A DNA stretch of 30,667 nucleotides. It comes from Deltaproteobacteria bacterium. GTDB taxonomy: Bacteria; Desulfobacterota; Desulfobacteria; Desulfobacterales; JAFDCJ01. The notes beneath the pieces are model-generated. The model saw nothing but the letters and a program-made list of their open reading frames with translations. It was not told the DNA's origin and ran no database searches. Where the stretch lies: the NCBI GenBank assembly GCA_024277475.1, contig JAJRVC010000369.1:1-30667 (forward strand). Reading direction: 5' to 3'. This document shows, one piece after another, positions 1 to 5,846 of the stretch; the stretch's first letter is position 1; each line of letters starts with the position of its first letter. The position numbers and the translations under genes were made by a program.

Positions 1-2
1 AA

Positions 3-419
3 CTCACCTGGGAGTCCGGTAAAATTCTCACTATATACAACAACCGATGGGTAATTGAGGAGTTTTTCAGGAATGCAAAGCAGCTAACGGATATGGAGGG
101 AGTCACTATCAGGAGCGAACAAGGCGTAGCAACAGCGTTATGCCTGGTGTCCTGGATTGACTTCCTCCTCCATTTTGAGAACTATAAGCAAAGCACTGCT
201 GGAAAACTGCCAAAGGAGTCATTAACGATTCCTTCAATTGTCCGTCGAGCCCAATATGAGAATTTACAGGCCGTCATTGAGAGAGTAAAGCGAGAAGAAG
301 GTTTTTTACAAAAGTGGTTAGCAGTGGAAGAGAAAAACATATTCAAACAGCGCAAGCGAAAAAAGGAATTGGTGCTATTAGATGAGCCCCAAGACCATCG
401 AACAAAGAAGGCGGCTTAG
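3..419 (+). pseudogene. IS4-type transposase, C-terminal part (5' end outside the window)
   Basis: The reading frame is open from base 3, well before the first ATG at 93, so the gene continues to the left of the window. Just upstream of that ATG the translation contains YNNRWVIEEFFRNAK. This fits the IS4-family YREK signature Y-x2-R-x3-E-x6-K exactly, and its E is the third catalytic carboxylate of the DDE nuclease. The tail is lysine- and arginine-rich. Only about 139 residues are visible, so it cannot be decided whether the element is complete or a remnant. No clear terminal inverted repeat was found just after the stop. The call as an IS4-type transposase is firm; intactness is unknown. 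Confidence 0.8.
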
Positions 420-1000
420 GCAAAGCTTAAGCAAAGATGATGCCACATATATGATTTTCAAAGAACAATTTTTCGAAAATTAGAGTATTCCATCATTCCA
501 ACGTTCCATTATTACATCTATGGATTATGTAGGATGTTGATATAGAGACAACATATATAGAATTTCCGAGACGTTAAGTTATTCGTGCCGGAATTAATGA
601 ATACGCCTCATCTATTAAACGGACCTTTAACCTAAATGCCTATACCAGATAGTTCTTACAGTTGGCAAGGGAAAATTTGCAGTATCTGTTGAAACAGCTC
701 TGTTTGAACGACTCGGGAGGGCTGAAGGGGATAGATTCAAAAGAATTCTTGAAGAGAATAAAAAAGCGAAAATCGAATGTCGAATATCAAAGGAAGGGAT
801 TCTATCGATTCTTATTAATTAAAAAGACAGCGCACAGCGATTTCATCCTTCAAAATTCTGCGGTTCTGCGGTTCGCTATTCAGTCCAGCCGCCGGCTGCC
901 AAAGCGACCAGTTTAATCATCAAGAAACTGTGCCATTTTGGTGTAGTTTCAGGTGTAGTTTCATACGATGTTTTGGATTTCCGTTCTTGCGTTCTTCTCT
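420..1000. other. Gene-poor stretch with decayed coding remnants
   Basis: No convincing gene is present. An octamer-like run (attccatc, attccaac, gttccatt, attacatc) lies near 488-519. A protein-like fragment in frame 1 at about 631-807 includes the residues VSVETALFERLGRAEGDR but has no start codon or ribosome binding site. A competing open frame begins at TTG 662. The two overlap, and neither has a Shine-Dalgarno sequence. The right part holds a copy of the dispersed gacagcgc repeat at about 817-847. The stretch is best read as eroded sequence beside a mobile element. Confidence 0.5.
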
Positions 1001-1033
1001 CCTGACACCTGACACCTGAAACCTGAAACCTGA
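1001..1033. repeat. Heptanucleotide repeat array, CCTGACA/CCTGAAA type
   Basis: Four full units and part of a fifth with an exact 7-base period: CCTGACA, CCTGACA, CCTGAAA, CCTGAAA, CCTGA. It lies between genes. Other arrays of the same period but different unit sequence occur elsewhere in this window. Confidence 0.85.
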
Positions 1034-1061
1034 TTTTCAAAACTCTCCCCTCTATCCCCAG

Positions 1062-1110
1062 TGCCCTATGCTCCCTGCCCCATGCTCCCGCCCTATGCGC
1101 TCTGCCCTAT
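1062..1110. repeat. Heptanucleotide-period array, TGCCCTA/TGCTCCC type
   Basis: Units read TGCCCTA, TGCTCCC, TGCCCCA, TGCTCCC, a 6-base GCCCTA, TGCGCTC and TGCCCTA. The period is 7 with a single 1-base deletion. The array runs into the 3' end of the activase gene on the minus strand and supplies its last codons and its TAG stop. Confidence 0.75.
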
Positions 1111-1860
1111 CAGCGCCGCTCCGATGGCCCCTGTTATCTGGGCTTTGGGCGAAACTGCTATTTTCTCACCTGTTTTTCTCTCCAGGGCTTTAACCACACC
1201 AATATTCTTAGCCACACCGCCGGTCATCATGATCGGGGTTTTAAGGCCAACCCGCCCGGCCATGGCCACAACCCTGGCAGCGATGGCTTCAGGGAGTCCA
1301 GCAATGATGTTGCTCCTTTTTTCACCTTTTGAAATAAGGGATATGACTTCCGATTCCGCAAAAACCGTGCAAAGACTGCTGATTTTCGAGGGTTGAGCCG
1401 CATCTAGAGAAAAATCACCGAAATCATTCAGATCGACCTCCAGGGCCTTTGCCATGACTTCCAGGAACCGACCGGTTCCGGCAGCGCATTTGTCGTTCAT
1501 GGCAAAATCCTTTACGCTGCCAATATCAGTCACGGCAATGGCTTTGCTGTCCTGCCCACCGATATCAATAACGGATCGAATCGCCGGATCCAGGTAATGG
1601 GCTCCCAGGGCGTGGCATGTGATCTCGGTAACCGTTTTATGGGCAATGGTCACACTGTTTCGACCGTAACCCGTTGAGATGACCCTATCAATGGATGAAG
1701 AGTTCATTCCCAGATCTTTTAGAATATTTTCAAACACATTTTCCCCGGCATTGCGGGCATTATAACCGGTCAAAATCAGCTTATGCGAGATCATTTCTCC
1801 GTCTTTTAGCACCACCGCCTTGGTGGTTATGGAGCCGACATCAATACCCACTGAAATCAT
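1093..1860 (-). CDS. 2-hydroxyacyl-CoA dehydratase activase (HgdC-type ATPase)
   Basis: A 255-residue member of the BadF/BadG/BcrA/HgdC ATPase family. These homodimeric [4Fe-4S] proteins couple ATP hydrolysis to low-potential electron transfer into 2-hydroxyacyl-CoA dehydratases or related reductases. Visible motifs are the N-terminal phosphate loop GIDVGSITTK, STGYGR (about 62-67), DIGGQD (about 99-104), DKCAAGTGR with Cys125, SSLCTVFAESE with Cys164, and TGGVAKN near the end. Cys125 and Cys164 are the expected cluster ligands of each monomer. The start was set at ATG 1860, preceded by AGGTGA at 5 bases, rather than the longer frame from 1920. No dehydratase subunits are adjacent. Length matches HgdC (about 260), so it is probably a stand-alone activase acting on an enzyme encoded elsewhere. 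Confidence 0.9.
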   Translation of the reverse strand: MISVGIDVGSITTKAVVLKDGEMISHKLILTGYNARNAGENVFENILKDLGMNSSSIDRVISTGYGRNSVTIAHKTVTEITCHALGAHYLDPAIRSVIDIGGQDSKAIAVTDIGSVKDFAMNDKCAAGTGRFLEVMAKALEVDLNDFGDFSLDAAQPSKISSLCTVFAESEVISLISKGEKRSNIIAGLPEAIAARVVAMAGRVGLKTPIMMTGGVAKNIGVVKALERKTGEKIAVSPKAQITGAIGAALIGQSA

Positions 1861-1915
1861 AGGGTCACCTCGTTCGAATTTGGATTTCGGAATTCCTTTT
1901 TTTCCTTGACTGGAA

Positions 1916-1935
1916 TACAATGTAGCCGTATTGTA
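1916..1935. promoter_or_regulatory. Operator-like inverted repeat upstream of the activase
   Basis: TACAAT-N8-ATTGTA, 56 bases upstream of the chosen start. Read on the minus strand, the outer half-site TACAAT also resembles a -10 box (5 of 6), but no good -35 box goes with it. Suggestive only. Confidence 0.25.
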
Positions 1936-2030
1936 GCTGTTAATAATACTGCTTTACAGCATCCAGAGGCAACAATCAAGCCAATTTGCTGCCGGCGGAT
2001 ATCTCTCAATCAGTTAATTTGTATCCGCAA

Positions 2031-2252
2031 ATGAGGCCAAACATCGTGCCAAACGAAAAAAATTACACTAGCGATCAAAATCCCAAGAATGACAAAGACC
2101 CTGTTGTGGACGTTCCTAACAGCAAAGTCAAATTCGAGATATACGGTGAAGAAATGCTTGAAAAGCGGGTCAAGTCGAGCGGAAACAGCGGCAGAGTCTA
2201 TCTGCCTCCAAATTGGGTCGGCCACAAAGTAAAAATCATTCGCACGGATTGA
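2031..2252 (+). CDS. DUF2080-like transposon-associated small protein
   Basis: The C-terminal 40 residues, roughly KFEIYGEEMLEKRVKSSGNS followed by GRVYLPPNWVGHKVKII, resemble the DUF2080 family of short putative transposon-encoded proteins. The GNSGRVYLPPNWVG segment has the look of an AbrB-like swapped-hairpin DNA-binding strand. The N-terminal part is polar and low in complexity. The start is uncertain: ATG 2031 gives 73 residues, TTG 1986 gives 88, and neither has a good ribosome binding site. It lies 25 bases before the acetyltransferase on the same strand and may be co-transcribed with it. The family call comes from motif memory and the role is unknown. Confidence 0.6.
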   Translation: MRPNIVPNEKNYTSDQNPKNDKDPVVDVPNSKVKFEIYGEEMLEKRVKSSGNSGRVYLPPNWVGHKVKIIRTD

Positions 2253-2277
2253 AATAGGGTAAAAAAGGGATTCATTC

Positions 2278-2715
2278 GTGGATAAAATTCAAATAAGAAA
2301 ATTACATAAAGAGGATGCGCACGAAATCAGCCGAATCTATGCGGCCATCACCAGAAAAGCGGTGGATTCTGATTTCAAGCGGGTTGTTGAAGAGCATGCC
2401 CTCAGGGATGATGGAGCGTGCTTTGTTGCCGAACACGAGAGTAAGGTTGTGGGTTTTATGATCAGCTACATCCTCACTGCCGGTTTTGGGATAACCAAAA
2501 GCGCCTGGATTGCCACGTTGGGCGTAGATCCGAATTGCATGGGAATGGGAATCGGGGCCGGTTTGGCACAAGAAATATTTAAATATTACAAAGCTCAGGG
2601 AATTGATAAGGTTTACACGTCGGTTCGCTGGGATTCCACCGATCTGTTGTCCTTTTTTAAAACGCTGGGGTTTGATCGCAGCAATTTTATCAATTTGAGA
2701 AAAAATATTGAGTAA
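2278..2715 (+). CDS. GNAT family N-acetyltransferase
   Basis: A 145-residue protein with the single-domain GNAT fold. It begins IQIRKLHKEDAHEISRIY (beta-1, alpha-1). Motif A is ATLGVDPNCMGMGIGAGLAQ (about residues 80-99), whose GMGIGAGL segment takes the place of the Q/R-x-x-G-x-G/A pyrophosphate loop of acetyl-CoA. The late segment FFKTLGFDRSNFINLRK is the usual beta-6/7 end. The start is GTG, with AAGGGA upstream. The acceptor could be a small amine or a protein N-terminus; nothing in the sequence decides. It follows the DUF2080-like gene closely. Confidence 0.88.
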   Translation: MDKIQIRKLHKEDAHEISRIYAAITRKAVDSDFKRVVEEHALRDDGACFVAEHESKVVGFMISYILTAGFGITKSAWIATLGVDPNCMGMGIGAGLAQEIFKYYKAQGIDKVYTSVRWDSTDLLSFFKTLGFDRSNFINLRKNIE

Positions 2716-2889
2716 ATTAAAGCTGGCGGTTAATGTCATACAAGAAATGTTGGTGATATTGGCCTTGTAGGAATTCCTTTTCCCCTTCTTCATACCTTTG
2801 TTTTTCTTTGCCGGGAACATTCCGAACAAATATGTCAGGTATCGCTAAGGCAGTTCCAATTATAAATAATTTGTATACCCTGGAGCAGC

Positions 2890-4506
2890 ATGAATAAAGG
2901 ACCACATCAGCGCAGCATCCGTCGTAAATTTTTCAGGGACATTGTCGCCCTGATCGTTTTCACAGCCGGCACCCTATTTGCCGTCTGGTTTATTCAAGCC
3001 GACAGAGTCAGACAGCAACTCTCCCAGGATCAGATCCACAAGATTGCGGATCAGGCCGTTGCGGAATTTAACGGATTTTTTAAACCTATTGAGCAAACCC
3101 TGTCCATCTTTCGAAAGTGGGGTCAGGCAGGGATTTTAGATCCCGCCGGGATGGCATCATTAAACGCGAAATTTATCCCCATACTCGCTGATTCCGATCA
3201 GATTTCTTCTATAATGATTGCCGACACGGAAGGTACTGAATACTTTTTAATCAGAGATAAAGACACCTGGCGAACCCGCTCAACCGGGCTAAAAAATGCC
3301 AATGGCCGGGTTTTGTGGCAACGCTGGGATAACTCCGGCAAACTGCTGGATAAGTGGTGGAAGAAATCAGATTATGATCCACGTCGGCGCCCCTGGTTCC
3401 GGAGTGCGCTGAAAATTGAACCTGAAAACAGGGTGTCCTGGACTTCACCCTACCTGTTTTTGACTCTGAAAACGTTTGGTATCACGGCATCGATAAAATG
3501 GCACTCCAAAGTAAATACAGCCAGAACTTTCGTGGTGGCGCTGGATGTTCCGTTGATGAAGATCTCTAAAACCATCACCGATTTCAGAGCCGGTGTAAGC
3601 GGTAAAACGTTTCTATGCAGTCAGGAAGGGTATGTGCTGCCCCAAAATATCAATTTTACCAGTCAGCAGGATAGCAATAATCAGAAAAAACTTTTCATTC
3701 CAGCGGAAAAATACGGCTCCCCACTGGTGGCAGCTGCGCTGGATGCCTGGCTTAAGGCAGCAAAGCCGCTGAATGAATCACTCGAGTTCAAAAGGGGCGA
3801 TAAATATTGTTGGGCCGTTTTCCGGAATCTCCCCGGTAAGAAGTTTAAGTTTTTGATCGGCGTGGCAGTTCCGGAAAACGACTTTCTCGGCCAACTTTAC
3901 AGCAGACAGAAATCAACGATGTCGATCGCAGCAGCAATCCTGGTTTCCGGTATTGTGCTGGCCTTTTTTCTGGTCCGCAAATACAGCTATCAGCTCAAAG
4001 ATTTGCCGACTCAAACCTTGAATAGAGCTGATATGGCAAGCGACATTCTTAAACTGATAAAAAGCGGTGAAAGCAACATTGTAGAATTCAAGTCAACCTT
4101 ACGTATGAATCTGAAAACAGGCAAGCCCGGCAAAGAAATCGAGCTGGCCTGGCTAAAAGCGCTGGTTGCCTATATGAACACCGCCGGTGGAATTTTGCTT
4201 ATCGGTGTTGACGATGAAGGTAATATAACAGGCATCGGGGCCGACAATTTCGAAAATAATGACAAATGTCGGCTGCATTTTAAAAATTTGATTAACCAGC
4301 ATGTCGGTCTGGAATTTTCAAAATACCTCACCATGGATATTGTCGTTGTAAATGGGGAAAAAGTTGTTGTCATCGAATGCGAACGCTCAACCCAACCGGT
4401 ATTTCTCAAAACAAAACAAACAGAAGATTTCTATATCCGCAGTGGACCGTCAAGTGTAAAACTGTCGGTTAGCGAAGTATTGAGTTATCTTGAAAAAAGA
4501 GAGTGA
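2890..4506 (+). CDS. Membrane sensor: Cache domain fused to AlbA_2 (Schlafen-type) domain
   Basis: A 538-residue protein. TM1 spans about residues 17-35. A periplasmic region of about 300 residues follows, with the double-Cache signature YDPRRRPWFRSA near 161-172. TM2 spans about 344-364. A cytoplasmic domain of about 150 residues then shows the AlbA_2/Schlafen pattern: GESNIVEFKSTL, TAGGILLIGVDDEGNITGIG and DFYIRSGPSSVKLS. Cache domains bind small ligands such as amino acids or organic acids, and AlbA_2 domains bind nucleic acids. The protein would therefore sense outside the cell and act on RNA or DNA inside, with no kinase, cyclase or HAMP domain between. The start ATG has GGAG 6 bases upstream. 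It is monocistronic, and its 3' end faces the next gene. The domain calls are good; the mechanism is inference. Confidence 0.85.
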   Translation: MNKGPHQRSIRRKFFRDIVALIVFTAGTLFAVWFIQADRVRQQLSQDQIHKIADQAVAEFNGFFKPIEQTLSIFRKWGQAGILDPAGMASLNAKFIPILADSDQISSIMIADTEGTEYFLIRDKDTWRTRSTGLKNANGRVLWQRWDNSGKLLDKWWKKSDYDPRRRPWFRSALKIEPENRVSWTSPYLFLTLKTFGITASIKWHSKVNTARTFVVALDVPLMKISKTITDFRAGVSGKTFLCSQEGYVLPQNINFTSQQDSNNQKKLFIPAEKYGSPLVAAALDAWLKAAKPLNESLEFKRGDKYCWAVFRNLPGKKFKFLIGVAVPENDFLGQLYSRQKSTMSIAAAILVSGIVLAFFLVRKYSYQLKDLPTQTLNRADMASDILKLIKSGESNIVEFKSTLRMNLKTGKPGKEIELAWLKALVAYMNTAGGILLIGVDDEGNITGIGADNFENNDKCRLHFKNLINQHVGLEFSKYLTMDIVVVNGEKVVVIECERSTQPVFLKTKQTEDFYIRSGPSSVKLSVSEVLSYLEKRE

Positions 4507-4612
4507 GAAAACTCAAATTTTGGATTCGGTCTGACGAAGCTAACGATCTTCTCGTAAATATGCATCCCAAATGCAGCCCGGGGACGAGAATGGAACCCGT
4601 GAACACCTATGG

Positions 4613-5599
4613 CTATTTTTTACCACCGAAATACTTCATAAACTGCACGCGTTCGTAAGCAGCAGGATTGCTGCTTTTTGCCTGGCTCATCTTTCCTCTG
4701 AAATCAGACAGACTGCCGTAGCCCTTGTCACCCATCCAATCCTCCAGGGTTTTGAGCATTTTACCGATTTGTCCCTTACCGTTTTCATAGAGGGTCGAAG
4801 CCACCTGCACGGCATCAGCACCGGCCAGCAGCTGCTTTATGAGGGCAACCCCGTCATGAACCCCGGTTGAAGCTGCCAGATCACAATTGACTCTTTCAGC
4901 CATGATAGCGATCCATCGCAAAGAAATCGACAGATCAGACGGGACACTGAAAACATTTGAGGACTTCACCTCGAATTTGTCGATATCGAAATCCGGGCTA
5001 AAAAAACGATTAAACAGCACCAGTCCAGCAATACCGGTATCCGACAATTTTTGGATCATAGGCCCCAGATTGGAAAAATAGTAGCTTATTTTCAAGGCGA
5101 TGGGAAGGCTGACCGCTTTTTGCACCTGTTCAATTATTTGGAAATAGGCCTTCTCTTTTTCCTCACTGGTGCGTTCAAAGTCGGAGGGCAGGAAAAACAT
5201 ATTCAGCTCCAGGGCATCCGCACCGGCCTTCTCCAGCTGAGATGCAAAAGCGAGCCATTCATGAGAATATACACAGTTCACGCTCGCAATGATGGGAATG
5301 GAAACATTTTCTTTGCTTTCGTTAATCAATGTGGTGTACTTGTCTAAATTATCCTCTTTGATCTTATAATCATAGTAATCAAATTGGTCAAGATTGTCTC
5401 CTTTCGACTCGGCCTCTTTCAGGATATCTTCATATTCAAATGCAATCTCCTCTTCGAAAATGGACTTTAACACCACGGCCCCAGCACCGTTTTCTTCAAG
5501 TTCCTTGATGCTTTTGACTGAATTGGTCAAGCCCGAGCTGCTTGCAATAACTGGATTTTTAAGTTTCATCCCCAGGTACTCAGTTGATAAATCCACCAT
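4613..5599 (-). CDS. Dihydroorotate dehydrogenase-like FMN protein
   Basis: A 328-residue TIM-barrel flavoprotein of the PyrD-like family. The beginning, DLSTEYLGMKLKNPVIASSS, matches the family's substrate/FMN strand. LPIALKISYYFSN carries the conserved lysine, and STGVHDG with GADAVQVASTLY near the end form the FMN phosphate site. In true dehydrogenases the loop after the ELN motif carries a catalytic Cys or Ser (N-x-S-C-P-N). Here the loop reads ELNMFFLP, with neither, so orotate formation is doubtful. A strong Shine-Dalgarno, AGGAGG, lies 8 bases before ATG 5599. The gene sits 247 bases downstream of the Fe-S flavoprotein gene on the same strand. It is probably a reductase or dehydrogenase of unknown substrate. 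Confidence 0.85.
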   Translation of the reverse strand: MVDLSTEYLGMKLKNPVIASSSGLTNSVKSIKELEENGAGAVVLKSIFEEEIAFEYEDILKEAESKGDNLDQFDYYDYKIKEDNLDKYTTLINESKENVSIPIIASVNCVYSHEWLAFASQLEKAGADALELNMFFLPSDFERTSEEKEKAYFQIIEQVQKAVSLPIALKISYYFSNLGPMIQKLSDTGIAGLVLFNRFFSPDFDIDKFEVKSSNVFSVPSDLSISLRWIAIMAERVNCDLAASTGVHDGVALIKQLLAGADAVQVASTLYENGKGQIGKMLKTLEDWMGDKGYGSLSDFRGKMSQAKSSNPAAYERVQFMKYFGGKK

Positions 5600-5649
5600 T
5601 TAATTTCCTCCTTTTTTGTGCCTTCGTGTCTTTAATGCCTTCTTTGTCC

Positions 5650-5677
5650 TTAACGTTAAACCCTGAACCTGTGAACG
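5650..5677. repeat. Heptanucleotide-period array, TTAACGT/TAAACCC/TGAACCT type
   Basis: Four consecutive 7-base units: TTAACGT, TAAACCC, TGAACCT, GTGAACG. The run resembles the array at 21414-21441. It lies in the leader of the dihydroorotate-dehydrogenase-like gene. Confidence 0.6.
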
Positions 5678-5734
5678 GTTAGGCCGTTTTTACCCCGAAA
5701 GAATAATATCATAATGCCAAACTGTCAACATCCA

Positions 5735-5841
5735 TTCATAAGCCACCGGCATCGATCAGATTTGCACCCGTCAAGCATACCCTCACGGTAACGGTAGAAC
5801 CTTTTAAATTCTCATCCCGACAGGTCGGGGTGGCTTATGAA
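5735..5841. repeat. 107-bp element with 13-bp perfect terminal inverted repeats
   Basis: TTCATAAGCCACC at 5735-5747 is matched by its exact reverse complement at 5829-5841. Just inside the right end is a second short hairpin, CCCGAC-AG-GTCGGG. The element lies between the Fe-S flavoprotein stop (5847) and the next gene on the minus strand. It could be a MITE-like insertion, an mRNA processing structure or a weak terminator. No clear target-site duplication was seen. Confidence 0.7.
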
Positions 5842-5846
5842 TTGAG

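Noticed and set aside
662..916. 84-residue frame starting at TTG
   Set aside because: It has no ribosome binding site, overlaps a more protein-like fragment in another frame, and its C-terminal part runs through the dispersed repeat.
1001..1110. CRISPR array at the repeated sequences
   Set aside because: Units are 7 bases, degenerate and without spacers, and there are no cas genes in the window.
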